A stretch of 60,802 nucleotides of DNA from Acinetobacter johnsonii CIP 64.6 (GCF_000368045.1 NZ_KB849235.1:1-60802), one strand, 5' to 3'; counted from the first letter of the stretch, positions 48,805 to 59,151 are shown. Translations and numbers: made by a program. The notes: generated by a model not told the origin, from the letters alone.

Positions 48805-48836
48805 AAATAAAGGCTAACCAACGTTGGCCTTTATTT
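48805..48836 (+). terminator. Hairpin after hcp (probably a partial terminator)
   Basis: AAATAAAGGC (48805-48814) pairs with GCCTTTATTT (48827-48836). The loop contains the palindrome CCAACGTTGG. The T tract is broken (TTTATTTAT), so read-through into tssE is expected. Such a site would give more Hcp than baseplate proteins from one operon, or stabilise the hcp mRNA 3' end. Confidence 0.72.
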
Positions 48837-48843
48837 ATGCGAG

Positions 48844-49335
48844 ATGATTTTAATCAACATGAATCTAGATCAGCTTTATCCCTATGGGTTTAGAAAAACG
48901 CTATTTGACCGATTACTACCGACCACTGAACAGGACCGATTGGGGATGTCTCTTCAGGAGCTACGTGAATCCGTCGCGACCGACTTAGAAGATTTGTTGA
49001 ACAGTCGTATGGCCAATTTTAATGATTCAATTGATGCTTTCCCGTTGGTGAAAAAGTCCATTGTTCAGTTTGGAATCATTGATTTTGTTGGATTATCGAC
49101 TGCGAATCCGACCGATCGCGATAAAATTTGCCAATCGATTGCTGCGTCTATTACAGCGCATGAGCCGAGACTAAAACAAATCAAAGTCGAAATGTTGCTC
49201 GATGGGCAGAATATGGGGGCTTTGTGTTTGAGTATTCAAGCCTATTTAAATATTCATCCTTTATATGAACCCGTCATTTTTGATGCTTTGCTCAAACCGA
49301 CAACACAACAATATGTTATTTCTGCAAGAGCTTAA
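48844..49335 (+). CDS. tssE: T6SS baseplate protein TssE
   Basis: 163 residues, of the gp25-like family. RKTLFDRLLP, LQELRESVATDLEDLLNSR (the family Glu-Leu block) and SIVQFGIIDFVGLS are visible. The ATG at 48859 is an alternative start with slightly better spacing to a GAGATGA site. It links sheath and baseplate. Confidence 0.93.
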   Translation: MILINMNLDQLYPYGFRKTLFDRLLPTTEQDRLGMSLQELRESVATDLEDLLNSRMANFNDSIDAFPLVKKSIVQFGIIDFVGLSTANPTDRDKICQSIAASITAHEPRLKQIKVEMLLDGQNMGALCLSIQAYLNIHPLYEPVIFDALLKPTTQQYVISARA

Positions 49336-49347
49336 TGGGGCTGATTT

Positions 49348-51156
49348 GTGATTGAAGAATTATTACCGTACTACGAAAAACAATTACAAGAATTTGGGCA
49401 GCAGTCCCGTGAGTTTTCGCAAAAATACCCCAAAATCGCTCAGCGTTTATCCTTAAACCAAGAGCAAGTAGATGATCCGCATATTGAACGCTTAATTCAG
49501 TCTTTTTCTTTAATTGCAGCAAGAATTGATAAGAAACTGGCGGACAGTTACGACATCTTTACCCGGTCTTTGTTTGAGGTGATGTTTCCTCAATACCTTA
49601 AACCATTTCCTGCATGTACTGTGGTCAGTTTTGAAGACTTAAATAAGTGTAAACAATTAACTGAAGCTCATCTTATTCCTAAAAATACTGCAATAAAATC
49701 AAGAAGTTTTAAAGGCGTACAGTGTGAATTTAGCACCACACAAGAACTAAAGTTATTACCCATTGAACTGAGTCATCTCAATTTTAAAACCAATCCTAGT
49801 GCGCATATGCATTTAAATCAAAATGCAACGCTAAGCTTGGGCTTTAATATTTTTAATCAGACACATCGAACTTTAGAAAAAGAAAACTTGCCTATTTATT
49901 TGGATGCGATATCCAATTTTCCACTACAAGTTTTGGATGCTGTGTTCCAGTCGGGTACAGGATTTTCATTAAAGTTTGGTCATCGCGTCATCGACATCCC
50001 AAATCCGTTTAGTATCATGGGTTTTGCTGAAACTGAAAGTCTGTTGCCCTTGGATCAACATACACATCATGCATACCGGCTGTTGATGGAATATTTCTGT
50101 TTTTCTGAAAAATTTAACTTTCTCAATATGAACTTAGGTTTGTTAAAATATTTAGAAAAAGAGCAAAATCAGTTTGAAATTTTGATTCATCTTAAACTGA
50201 ATTTAAATGATCAGGTCAATATTCGAAATTATTCTGAGTTGAATGTCGCAAACTTTAAATTATATGTGGTACCAGTTATCAATTTATTTAAAAAACAGGC
50301 TGAACCTCAAAAAATTAATCATCAACAACTCGAATATCCTTTAATTACCGATGCTCATCATCCTGAGTTTTATCAAACTTATTCGATTACTAAAATGCAA
50401 ATGATTCGTGAAAAGTCGAATAAAGATCAAACTACTTTTGACATTTATCCATTCTTTGCGATGAGTCATTATCAAAAGGATGAGACTCAGTTTTTTTATA
50501 GTTTGAATTCGGCACAGCTACAAAATAAATATGTTGAAACAGGTTATAGTATTATTTCAAAACATTTATCGCCTGAAACAACCAAATCTGATTTTATCAG
50601 TACGCAATTATTATGCTCCAATCGTGATTTACCCCATGAGGCATTGAGCCAAGCCAACAATATATTAAATTTGAATGATAGTAGTCTGGCACGGCGAGCT
50701 GTGGTTTTAAAAAGACCGAATAAACCCTATTACTTTGAACAAAATAAAAAAGAGCAATGGCGGATCATTTCGCATTTATCATTAAATACTTTATCTCTCA
50801 CCAAGGGCGATGCTTTAAGCCATATTCAGGAATTGCTTGAACTGTATAACCTGCCTCAGCTCAAAGAAAACCACCTTATTATTAATGCGATTCAGTCGGT
50901 TAGTTTTGAATTAAAGCAAAAGATGGTGGATGCAAAACCATTCCCACTCTTTATACGAGGGTTGAAAGTAAATCTAGGGATTGATTCGAAAGTGTTTCGA
51001 GGACATAGCCTGTATATTTTTAGTCAGTTGTTGTCGCATGTCTTTAATCTAAAAGTCCAGATGAACAGTTTTGTCGATGTTGTTATTTCAGATGCTCAAT
51101 CTCAACAGGAGTTATACCAATGCGTGCAGAACGTTGGTGGCAAGACACTTCTATAG
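49348..51156 (+). CDS. tssF: T6SS baseplate protein TssF
   Basis: 602 residues from a GTG. IEELLPYYEKQLQEFGQQSREFSQKYPKIAQRLSL at the start and VEDPHIERLIQSFSLIAARIDKKLAD-like text (here VDDPHIERL) are diagnostic. The latter half holds LSRRAVVLKRP-like and GLKVNLGIDSKVFRG blocks. It builds the wedge with TssG, whose gene overlaps its end by 37 bases. Confidence 0.95.
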   Translation: MIEELLPYYEKQLQEFGQQSREFSQKYPKIAQRLSLNQEQVDDPHIERLIQSFSLIAARIDKKLADSYDIFTRSLFEVMFPQYLKPFPACTVVSFEDLNKCKQLTEAHLIPKNTAIKSRSFKGVQCEFSTTQELKLLPIELSHLNFKTNPSAHMHLNQNATLSLGFNIFNQTHRTLEKENLPIYLDAISNFPLQVLDAVFQSGTGFSLKFGHRVIDIPNPFSIMGFAETESLLPLDQHTHHAYRLLMEYFCFSEKFNFLNMNLGLLKYLEKEQNQFEILIHLKLNLNDQVNIRNYSELNVANFKLYVVPVINLFKKQAEPQKINHQQLEYPLITDAHHPEFYQTYSITKMQMIREKSNKDQTTFDIYPFFAMSHYQKDETQFFYSLNSAQLQNKYVETGYSIISKHLSPETTKSDFISTQLLCSNRDLPHEALSQANNILNLNDSSLARRAVVLKRPNKPYYFEQNKKEQWRIISHLSLNTLSLTKGDALSHIQELLELYNLPQLKENHLIINAIQSVSFELKQKMVDAKPFPLFIRGLKVNLGIDSKVFRGHSLYIFSQLLSHVFNLKVQMNSFVDVVISDAQSQQELYQCVQNVGGKTLL

Positions 51157-52118
51157 TTGATGTACTGGTTGAACAACCGAACGCTTTTGAATTTATTCAG
51201 GCCACGCGATTACTACGTCATGCGGAGGCTCCCCATGCTCAAAAAGAAGGGGATTGGGCAAAGCAATTTAAGTTTCATAGTTCACTGAATCTTAATTTTC
51301 CGAATGCAGAAATTGAGAGTTTGACCCTTGACGAAGAAAAAATTCACTTAACCAACTTAATGATTGGTTTAACTGGGATTCAGGGCACCTTACCGTATAG
51401 CTATACCAATAAAATTAAACAAAGTGCGCGTATACAACGGAATGAAACACTTCATTTTTTAGGTTTATTTAATCACAAGCTCACTGCGCAATATGTGGAT
51501 GCATCTTTAGCTTACCATTTACCGATTCGCTATGAGATTGAGCAAGAAAACCATTACCTCGATATTTTGCATGCACTAAATGGCTATGTGAGTGCTCAAC
51601 ATGAGCAGCAGGATTTAGATCATTATTTTGCTGAATTCGCTGGATTAATGCAGGGGCAAAATAATACATCACATGCGCTAAAAACCATGCTGAGTTGTGT
51701 GTTTAAGCAACCCTTTAAGATTAAAGAATTTGTTGAAGAGGTCTTTCATTTGTCCCCTGAACAAAGAAGCACACTGGGTGGTAATAATCAATTGGGCATT
51801 AATACCTTTTGTGGAGAAAATATCCGTCAAATAGATGGAAAAATTGAAATAGAAGTTGGCCCCGTCTCATACACCGAGTATTTAAAATTTTTACCCGATC
51901 AAGCTGAGAGTATAAAACTTAAACGATTACTTGCAAGCTGGCTCAGTCCAACGCTTGGGGTGGATTTAAGAATCATCCTGAGGAAAGAGGATATTCAACC
52001 GATTCAGCTGAGTTCAACGATGACCATTGGTTTATCACAAGGCGCTTTTTTAATGCCGATGCCAACTGAACACAATCATGAAACCTGTTATACATTGATG
52101 GGGATAGGGCATGCTTAA
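51120..52118 (+). CDS. tssG: T6SS baseplate protein TssG
   Basis: 332 residues from the ATG at 51120, with AGGAG 8 bases upstream. The N-terminal FEFIQATRLLRH and the KFHSSLNLNFPNAEIESL segment, then GLTGIQGTLPYSYTN, match the family. It is the wedge partner of TssF. It overlaps both neighbours (37 and 8 bases), as expected for coupled translation of complex subunits. Confidence 0.93.
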   Translation: MRAERWWQDTSIVDVLVEQPNAFEFIQATRLLRHAEAPHAQKEGDWAKQFKFHSSLNLNFPNAEIESLTLDEEKIHLTNLMIGLTGIQGTLPYSYTNKIKQSARIQRNETLHFLGLFNHKLTAQYVDASLAYHLPIRYEIEQENHYLDILHALNGYVSAQHEQQDLDHYFAEFAGLMQGQNNTSHALKTMLSCVFKQPFKIKEFVEEVFHLSPEQRSTLGGNNQLGINTFCGENIRQIDGKIEIEVGPVSYTEYLKFLPDQAESIKLKRLLASWLSPTLGVDLRIILRKEDIQPIQLSSTMTIGLSQGAFLMPMPTEHNHETCYTLMGIGHA

Positions 52119-53538
52119 GCTCTTTATTGGTACTTTGAGCAGCTTGTTGTTGCTTGTTGCAGGAATCGTCATTTTTTATTGGCGAGATATTCAATATGAC
52201 CCAACTGGGGCAGACCTGCTCAATTATTTGCTTCTATTTCCACTGATTCTGTGTGTGATTTTATGGTCTCCTGTATTTATTTATCATGCCATTAAAGCCC
52301 ACCAAAAGCGCAAAGAGCAACAAAAACAAGCGCAAGTAGAGCAGCATCAGGATGATGACAACCAACAGGCTGAAGCTGTTGAAGTTCAGTGGTTGAACCT
52401 GAATATTTATTCCTCGTCTGCATATAGTGCTTTTGGGGAAAATGACGAGATTCTTGACGAGATTAAAAAATATAAAAGCCCAGAGCTCGATACGCAATTA
52501 CAAAATGCCTATGGCTTACCGATGCTGTCTTATCGCATACATGCACTAGATCATGTCATTACAAATCAGGACGATGGTGAAGTCGTTGATCATCCGCGCC
52601 ATCTGCGAATTCAAGCTCTGATCGAGCATCAACTAGAGCAACATGCAGAAACATTGTGGCAAGTCTCGCAGCATTTAAAGCAATCGGCTTTATTTTATGA
52701 CAGTGAATTGGCCTATGAATATCGTATGCATCCGGCATGGATTGATCCTACGAGTGAATATGATAGCAATGAACCAGAGGAACAACCTGATGTGCAGCAG
52801 GTTGCTAAATTAAACCGTATCAATATACATATGCTGCTGCCTGAATCGATGTTACATGCTTGGAATGAAGAACAAAGCAGTGGCGTCGTACAGGATTATT
52901 TAAGTTCATTAGGCGTGATTACGCAGCAAATTCATCTTGAGCACCATTATTTCAGTCAAGAAACAGCCTATAAAGATTGGATGCTGTTATTGGAGCAAAT
53001 TTCTCAGCAGTCAGAGGAAATCACGTTCATCCTGAATGTAGATTCTGAAATTGACCAAGAACTGCTTGATGAAAAAACATGGTTAACCGACCATTACTTG
53101 CCTGCTGAATATGCCTCTAGTTGGTGCTTAGCATCATCTTCTTTACCATTACTTGATATCAAACCCTTAAAACAACTCAAGATTGCACTAAACGAGGCCA
53201 ATCTTGCCAATCATTTTGAATCCCCACCGATGAAGCAATTAGAACAATTTAAAGATATTCAGCCTTTTGTGCTGATGCTCGATGATATTACAGACATTCA
53301 AACCATGAAAAAACTTAACCAAATTTTCGATCGAAGTGGGATTGAATTGCATCACTTCATTCATACCAAACAAAGCTTTGGACATACGCAGCATTTGGCC
53401 AAAGTATTTGGATTTATGTTGAGTATGCATTTGCCTGATGAGCTGATGGCGATGATTTATAGCACTGATCAATTGTCTACACATTGTTTTCTACATGCGT
53501 GTGAAGACAGTAATATCCCTGTAGAACCAACCATTTAA
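52111..53538 (+). CDS. T6SS accessory membrane protein of unknown function (AsaB-type position)
   Basis: 475 residues. Two N-terminal membrane helices (about 4-24 and 38-60) are followed by a highly charged linker (KRKEQQKQAQVEQHQDDDNQQ) and a large soluble domain I cannot assign. It lies between tssG and tssM, where Acinetobacter T6SS clusters carry a genus-specific accessory gene. The topology (short hairpin in the membrane, big cytoplasmic domain) fits a membrane-complex or baseplate docking role; this is inference. Confidence 0.82.
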   Translation: MLKLFIGTLSSLLLLVAGIVIFYWRDIQYDPTGADLLNYLLLFPLILCVILWSPVFIYHAIKAHQKRKEQQKQAQVEQHQDDDNQQAEAVEVQWLNLNIYSSSAYSAFGENDEILDEIKKYKSPELDTQLQNAYGLPMLSYRIHALDHVITNQDDGEVVDHPRHLRIQALIEHQLEQHAETLWQVSQHLKQSALFYDSELAYEYRMHPAWIDPTSEYDSNEPEEQPDVQQVAKLNRINIHMLLPESMLHAWNEEQSSGVVQDYLSSLGVITQQIHLEHHYFSQETAYKDWMLLLEQISQQSEEITFILNVDSEIDQELLDEKTWLTDHYLPAEYASSWCLASSSLPLLDIKPLKQLKIALNEANLANHFESPPMKQLEQFKDIQPFVLMLDDITDIQTMKKLNQIFDRSGIELHHFIHTKQSFGHTQHLAKVFGFMLSMHLPDELMAMIYSTDQLSTHCFLHACEDSNIPVEPTI

Positions 53539-53562
53539 ATTAAAAAAGAATAAGAGAGTATT

Positions 53563-56500
53563 GTGAATTCTTTATTTTATAACGTCTTAGGTTATGTTTG
53601 GCAGTATGTGAGCAACCCTAAAGCTATTATGGCTATATCGGGTTTTGTCGCACTAATGGCCATGTATAACGTCATTCCAGCCAAAATCTTTTGGCCTTTA
53701 ATGATTTGTTATGTATTCGGGTTGATGCTGTGGGGGATTTATTTACTCATTGTACGTCGTCGACATGCTGCACAAGGTGAAGCTCTTGCCGATGCCATTG
53801 CACATGACACCAATGCAGAATATGGCAAACAAAAAAACAAAGATGAACTTCATTTGATTCAGCAACAAATGAAAGAATCTATTCAGTTGATTCGAAAATC
53901 AAAACTGGGGGATAAAAAGGGCAATGCTGCACTCTACGAGTTGCCATGGTATATGGTAATTGGTAATCCTGCTGCGGGTAAAAGTTCGGCCATTTATAAT
54001 TCGGGTTTAAAGTTTCCTTTTGAAGAAACTCATCAAAAATCAGTTTCTGCTGGACTCAGCGGAACACGTCATTGCGACTGGTTTTTTTCAACAGAAGGCG
54101 TGTTATTAGATACTGCAGGTCGTTATTCTGTTTATGCAGAAGATCATTTTGAGTGGCTAGGTTTTTTAAATATTTTGAAAAAAAACCGCTCAAAAGCACC
54201 AATCAATGGCTTGATCGTGATTGTCAGTATTGCTGAGTTGGTGAGTAACAGTCCAGAAAAGTCGATCAAATTGGCAAAGAATTTACGTGCCCGGATTCAA
54301 GATCTCACTGAGCGCCTAGAAGTTTTTTCGCCTGTTTATTTGGTCTTCTCTAAAATGGATCTGATTGCAGGCTTTACTGAGTTTTTTGAATGTTATGAAG
54401 TCGGTGAGTTTGATCAGGTTTGGGGGGCAACACTGCCTTATACAACCGATGGGGCCAATAATGTTGTAGAATTGTTTGAAAAACACTATTCAATTTTATA
54501 TGACGGTTTAAAAGGCGTCAGTACGACACATCTCAGCCGCCGACATTCGCAGAATATTTCTCCAAGTGTCATGACATTTCCTTTAGAGTTTAAGAGCTTA
54601 AAGCCTGCGTTAAAGACATTTATTGGCACGCTGTTTGAAGATAACCCTTACCAATTTAAACCTGTTTTTCGTGGCTTTTATTTCACCAGTGCACTGCAAG
54701 AAGGCATTATTGAAAGTCCAATGACCGAGCAAATTGCTCAAGACTTTTTATTGCAAAAAGGTTTAGACAATGAAAATGGCATTCCAACGCGCTCAGTTTC
54801 GCAAAACCATGGCTATTTTTTAAAAGGTTTATTTTCTGACATTATTCTGAAAGACAAGAACCTCGTTAAACAGCATATTAACCCTAGCCGAAAGCGTCAG
54901 CGTTATATTGCCTTTGTTGCCGCTTTATTTGGTGTAGCCATCATTTTAAGTCTATGGGTGTGGTCTTATCGGAATAATCAACAATTGATTGCAGATGTAC
55001 AAGCCGATTTAGACAAAGTTGTTTTACTTGAAAAGCAATCGGGTCAAGAGTTGTCTACACAGCTGAGTGCACTCTTGATTTTACAGGAACGTATGCAGCA
55101 GTTGGACCAATTTGAAGAAGATCGTCCTTTAAAGCTGGGTTTTGGTCTATATCAGGGAGATGAGCTGCAGGAGAAGCTAAAAACAGAATATTTAAAGGGT
55201 GTTGAGCAAATCGTCTTGATTCCAACACAACAAAATATTGCCCAATATCTACAGCGGGTGAAAAGCAATGAAGAAAAATTGCGCACAAACCATGCAAATG
55301 TAGAGCTGACACCTGTTGCAAAAACACAGCAATATTTAGAGCCTAATGATGCAAATCCACAAGATGCATACAATGCTTTAAAAGCCTATTTAATGATGGG
55401 CAATACTCAATATATGGATGCAAGCCATTTAAGTGATCAAGTCACACGTTTCTGGCGTTCATGGTTGGATAATAATCGTGGGCAAATGCCGCGCGGCGAA
55501 ATGATCCAAAAGGCAGAGCAAATTTTGTCATATAGCATGACTTTAGCTGGTGACCCTAAATTTCCAGTACTCAGCTCAGACAGCTTGGTGGTGGATCAAA
55601 CGCGTCAAGTTCTTCTGTCTGTTGTTCGTGGAATGCCTGCACGAGACCGTGTTTATAATGAATTAAAAATGCGTGCGGCTGTCCGTTATCCAGCATTAAC
55701 CATAAAGCAAATGCTTGGCGATGCCAATCAAAATGCAATTTTAGGGAGTTATGCTTTACCGGGTATGTTTACACATGCGGCATGGTCAGAATATATTGAA
55801 CAAGCCATCGATGAAGTTGCAAAACGTCCTACGGATACCAAAGACTGGGTACTCAACAGCACACAGTCGGATGACTTATCATTTAGTGGTAGCCCAGATC
55901 AAATCCGTAAACAGCTCACAGAACTCTATAAAAAAGAATATATTGCGGAGTGGCGGAAATTTTTAGGTGCGATACATTATGCAAAAGCTAAGGATTACGG
56001 ACAACAGGCGAGTTTCGTTCAAGTTTTAGGCGAGCCTGAAAACTCACCCATTCGAAGTGTTTTTGATTGCGTTGCCAAAGAAACCAGTTGGGACAACCCA
56101 GTCGTAATGGCGGAGCTGGCAGCGCCACAAACAGGTTTTGTGGCTTGGTTTAAACGCAAAGTATTAAGACGAGATGAAACTCAGCTTGATGCCAAAGTCA
56201 TGAATCAATCGCAAGGCCCGATTTCTAAAGAATTCCAGATGTTTTATCAATTGGTGCGTAAGCGTGACGACCAACAAAATAAGTCTTTGCTTGATGAATA
56301 CATGCAATCTTTAGCTCAAGTCCGAAGTAAATTCAATGACTTGAAAAGCTCAGGGGATATTGGACCATCTGCGATGAATTTGGTTAAGTCGACCATTAAT
56401 GAGCAAAATTCTGTCTTTAATACAACACAGAAGCTGGTAGATGAAAAAATGTCAGTTGGCCTGTCTGAGGTTGATCAGAAACTGCTCCAAAAGCTGTTGA

Positions 56501-57387
56501 TGTCGCCTCTGACACAATCATTTGAAAGTTTAATTCTCCCTGCACAAGATGAGATGAATAAGCTATGGGTTATGCAAGTCTACCAACCTTTCAATACGAA
56601 CCTGAGTAAAAAATATCCTTTTAACTCTTCAGCGACACTGCAAGCAACCAGCAATGAAATTAGCCAAATTCTTGGCGAAAATGGCAGTATTGCGCGTTAT
56701 GTCAAAGAGTATCTTGATCCACTGGCTATTCGTCGTGGTTATACCTTGACTTCTAAGACATGGAAAGATTTAGGGATTAGTTTAAATCCACAATTTGTAA
56801 TGAATTTTCAAAGCTATGTTGCGCCAAGTAATGGCATGGCAACAGGAGCGTTAAATCAAGCTTCGTCTGCACCTGCTGCTACGGCGCAATCCAATTTTCA
56901 ATTTTACCCAATTGAAAATCCTAAGTTTTTATCCTATACCATTGATATTGATGGACAAAGAATGCTTTATGAAAACGGCATTCAACAATGGGTGAATTTT
57001 GTATGGCCAAATGCCGGAGCAATTCCAGGTGCACGTATTACAGCCATTGATTTAGATGGGAAAACGCATACGATTTTTGAGGCGCCTGGTGAATATGGTA
57101 TTAATCGTTTAATTGACGGTGCTGAGCGAACGCAACGTGGCGGAAGCTATGAAATGATTTGGAGAAATCAGCAAAATCCAGAGCTTGCAGTAAAAGTCAA
57201 TTTCCGTTTAATCAGCGGAGACGCAAATGGTGGAGTAGGCGGGCAGCGCAGTTACAATGGCATGCAACTGGTCGATCAAATTGTCACCAATAAATCCGTA
57301 CGTGTGGTGGCAGCGCAAACCACACCTTCAGCAACAGCTGCAAGTCCTAAAGCTCCAACACCAGGTATACAGGAGCCTCGTTTATGA
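53563..57387 (+). CDS. tssM: T6SS membrane-complex protein TssM (IcmF)
   Basis: 1,274 residues from a GTG with GAGAG upstream. Two N-terminal helices (about 21-64) are followed by a cytoplasmic NTPase-like domain with Walker A GNPAAGKS at 134-141, then a third helix (about 443-463, FVAALFGVAIILSLWVW) and a large periplasmic domain with the C-terminal beta domain (YTIDIDGQRMLYENGIQQW, EAPGEYGINRLIDGAE). The intact Walker motif suggests an ATPase-type variant. It spans the inner membrane and, lacking TssJ, must reach the outer membrane by other partners. Confidence 0.96.
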   Translation: MNSLFYNVLGYVWQYVSNPKAIMAISGFVALMAMYNVIPAKIFWPLMICYVFGLMLWGIYLLIVRRRHAAQGEALADAIAHDTNAEYGKQKNKDELHLIQQQMKESIQLIRKSKLGDKKGNAALYELPWYMVIGNPAAGKSSAIYNSGLKFPFEETHQKSVSAGLSGTRHCDWFFSTEGVLLDTAGRYSVYAEDHFEWLGFLNILKKNRSKAPINGLIVIVSIAELVSNSPEKSIKLAKNLRARIQDLTERLEVFSPVYLVFSKMDLIAGFTEFFECYEVGEFDQVWGATLPYTTDGANNVVELFEKHYSILYDGLKGVSTTHLSRRHSQNISPSVMTFPLEFKSLKPALKTFIGTLFEDNPYQFKPVFRGFYFTSALQEGIIESPMTEQIAQDFLLQKGLDNENGIPTRSVSQNHGYFLKGLFSDIILKDKNLVKQHINPSRKRQRYIAFVAALFGVAIILSLWVWSYRNNQQLIADVQADLDKVVLLEKQSGQELSTQLSALLILQERMQQLDQFEEDRPLKLGFGLYQGDELQEKLKTEYLKGVEQIVLIPTQQNIAQYLQRVKSNEEKLRTNHANVELTPVAKTQQYLEPNDANPQDAYNALKAYLMMGNTQYMDASHLSDQVTRFWRSWLDNNRGQMPRGEMIQKAEQILSYSMTLAGDPKFPVLSSDSLVVDQTRQVLLSVVRGMPARDRVYNELKMRAAVRYPALTIKQMLGDANQNAILGSYALPGMFTHAAWSEYIEQAIDEVAKRPTDTKDWVLNSTQSDDLSFSGSPDQIRKQLTELYKKEYIAEWRKFLGAIHYAKAKDYGQQASFVQVLGEPENSPIRSVFDCVAKETSWDNPVVMAELAAPQTGFVAWFKRKVLRRDETQLDAKVMNQSQGPISKEFQMFYQLVRKRDDQQNKSLLDEYMQSLAQVRSKFNDLKSSGDIGPSAMNLVKSTINEQNSVFNTTQKLVDEKMSVGLSEVDQKLLQKLLMSPLTQSFESLILPAQDEMNKLWVMQVYQPFNTNLSKKYPFNSSATLQATSNEISQILGENGSIARYVKEYLDPLAIRRGYTLTSKTWKDLGISLNPQFVMNFQSYVAPSNGMATGALNQASSAPAATAQSNFQFYPIENPKFLSYTIDIDGQRMLYENGIQQWVNFVWPNAGAIPGARITAIDLDGKTHTIFEAPGEYGINRLIDGAERTQRGGSYEMIWRNQQNPELAVKVNFRLISGDANGGVGGQRSYNGMQLVDQIVTNKSVRVVAAQTTPSATAASPKAPTPGIQEPRL

Positions 57388-57423
57388 TTTCTCGAAAGTG
57401 GCTAGGTTGTAAGGAGTATTGCG

Positions 57424-58380
57424 ATGGATGAACTGCGTACCTTAGCTTTATATTATGGAAAATGTCCTGCACGTGGTGATTTCTTAAAAACACGCGGCCA
57501 GTATGCCTTAATTCAACTGATTGATCAGTGGATTACTGAAGCATTAGAACATGCCATGCAATCAGAGGGATTTAGTCAAGCATATGAAAAGCTACCTTCA
57601 TTAGACTTTTTTATTGCCAATCCACAAGAAAATAATTTTCTTGTGGCAAATTTGATAGCCAGTCACGATAGTTCTGGTCGTCAATTTCCAATGGTATTGA
57701 GTCATTTATTAGAGATTGAAAACAGTTTTGATAATCTTATTTATGCGCCATATCGCTATAAGCAAACTTTAATCGACTTATTTCAAAAGAATCGTGTGGT
57801 ACGTTCGATACGTGACCCCAATATCGTGCTCGATAAATTATCTAAATTAAATAATGAGATACAGGTTTTTAATCACAGCGAAGTTTCGGCATTTTATGAA
57901 CACCATACGATACATTCATTTGCTCAATTACTAAGAATGAGCAGTTATGAGCTTGCACAAAGCATGATTGGACTCGGGTTATTGTTACAACCCGTTATTC
58001 AACATGGTACTAGTCGCTTAACTAAAGTGTTGATATTACCTATTAATAACTCTAGCTACTGCTATGAAATTGCAGCTTTTTGGGTCAATCTAATCAGTTT
58101 TTTTATTCAAAATCAAAATGCTGAGCTTCTGATAGGGGTTTTACATAGCGAAAAACCGGTACTGCTTTTTGGCTTTCAAGGGGCAGATATTATGACCTTA
58201 AGTGAAATTTTCACGCAAAAGTTAGATTCAGATCACTGGGTTTCATTGGTCCAAGCCAATTGGATTGATGCATATTTAGAGCAAAATGCCGGTTTGGCAA
58301 CGCTGGAGCAAGCTTTGTGTGAGCGGCAATTGAGCTTAATACAAGCTGTGAAACTTTTTAAAAAAACTTTTATAGATTAG
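57424..58380 (+). CDS. tagF: T6SS regulator TagF
   Basis: 318 residues with AAGGAG 9 bases upstream of the ATG. The TagF domain covers the first half: YYGKCPARGDFLKTRG, IDQWITEALEHAM and SHDSSGRQFPMVLSHL. In Pseudomonas TagF is a post-translational repressor of T6SS acting on Fha1. No Fha, PpkA or PppA gene is in this window, so its target here is uncertain. The C-terminal about 130 residues are unassigned. Confidence 0.9.
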   Translation: MDELRTLALYYGKCPARGDFLKTRGQYALIQLIDQWITEALEHAMQSEGFSQAYEKLPSLDFFIANPQENNFLVANLIASHDSSGRQFPMVLSHLLEIENSFDNLIYAPYRYKQTLIDLFQKNRVVRSIRDPNIVLDKLSKLNNEIQVFNHSEVSAFYEHHTIHSFAQLLRMSSYELAQSMIGLGLLLQPVIQHGTSRLTKVLILPINNSSYCYEIAAFWVNLISFFIQNQNAELLIGVLHSEKPVLLFGFQGADIMTLSEIFTQKLDSDHWVSLVQANWIDAYLEQNAGLATLEQALCERQLSLIQAVKLFKKTFID

Positions 58381-58386
58381 TAAAAT

Positions 58387-59151
58387 ATGAAAATAAATCA
58401 TAGATTTAAGTCGAATAAATGGCTGCTGACTTTAACGTTGGTTTTGAGCGTGAATGTATGGGCTGAACCGATTATTGTTGAAGGTGTTGTTCCAAATGAT
58501 GCTAGTAAGCAAATCATTTTAAACAAGATGTATAGTGTTTATGGCGCTGACCAAGTGATTGATAAAATAAAGGTTAAAGCAGTTAATGCTCCAAATGGTT
58601 GGAGTGAATCTGTTGCGAATATGGTGGTTCCAGAGTTAAAAAAAGTTCACCAAGGTAAACTTTCTGTACGTGGTACGCAAATGGAACTTAATGGAAAAAT
58701 ATCGAGTTCAAATGAAGTTCAGCCAACAACAAACTTATTCCAAAGTCTAGTAACGCCACCATATCGATTAAATGCACAGCTTTCTGTCAATCAGGCTGAA
58801 CAGCAAATTATAGATGAAGCGCTTAAAAACAGAATTATAGAATTTGAATCTGGCAGTGCGGTTTTGGCTGCGAATGGGACTCAGATCTTAGATGAAATGG
58901 CGGTGGCTCTAAATAAGGTTGGTGGGAAAAAGGTCAAAATTATCGGACATACAGACAGCTCAGGTGACGCCGCAAAGAATCTTGTTTTAAGTAAAGAGCG
59001 TGCTGTAGCTGTGAAAAATTATTTGATCAATAAAAGTATTGCAGCAGAACGCTTAAGTGTCGAAGGATTGGGCTCAAACAAACCTGTTGCTGATAATGCA
59101 ACTGCAGATGGTCGTAAGAAAAACCGTCGAATTGAATTTGATGTGATCTAA
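58387..59151 (+). CDS. tagN: OmpA-family peptidoglycan-binding protein TagN
   Basis: 254 residues. A signal peptide ends VNVWAE. A middle domain of about 110 residues is followed by an OmpA C-terminal domain (about 145-250): VGGKKVKIIGHTDSSGDAAKNL, LSKERAVAVKNYL, and DGRKKNRRIEF with the Arg and Asp that bind diaminopimelate. It anchors the T6SS to the cell wall, supplying the domain absent from TssL. It is the last gene of the operon and ends at a long terminator. TagN is the name usual for this cluster. Confidence 0.88.
   Translation: MKINHRFKSNKWLLTLTLVLSVNVWAEPIIVEGVVPNDASKQIILNKMYSVYGADQVIDKIKVKAVNAPNGWSESVANMVVPELKKVHQGKLSVRGTQMELNGKISSSNEVQPTTNLFQSLVTPPYRLNAQLSVNQAEQQIIDEALKNRIIEFESGSAVLAANGTQILDEMAVALNKVGGKKVKIIGHTDSSGDAAKNLVLSKERAVAVKNYLINKSIAAERLSVEGLGSNKPVADNATADGRKKNRRIEFDVI

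Noticed and set aside
53563..57387. Other-strand frames within tssM as genes
   Set aside because: They are shadows of the intact 1,274-codon frame.
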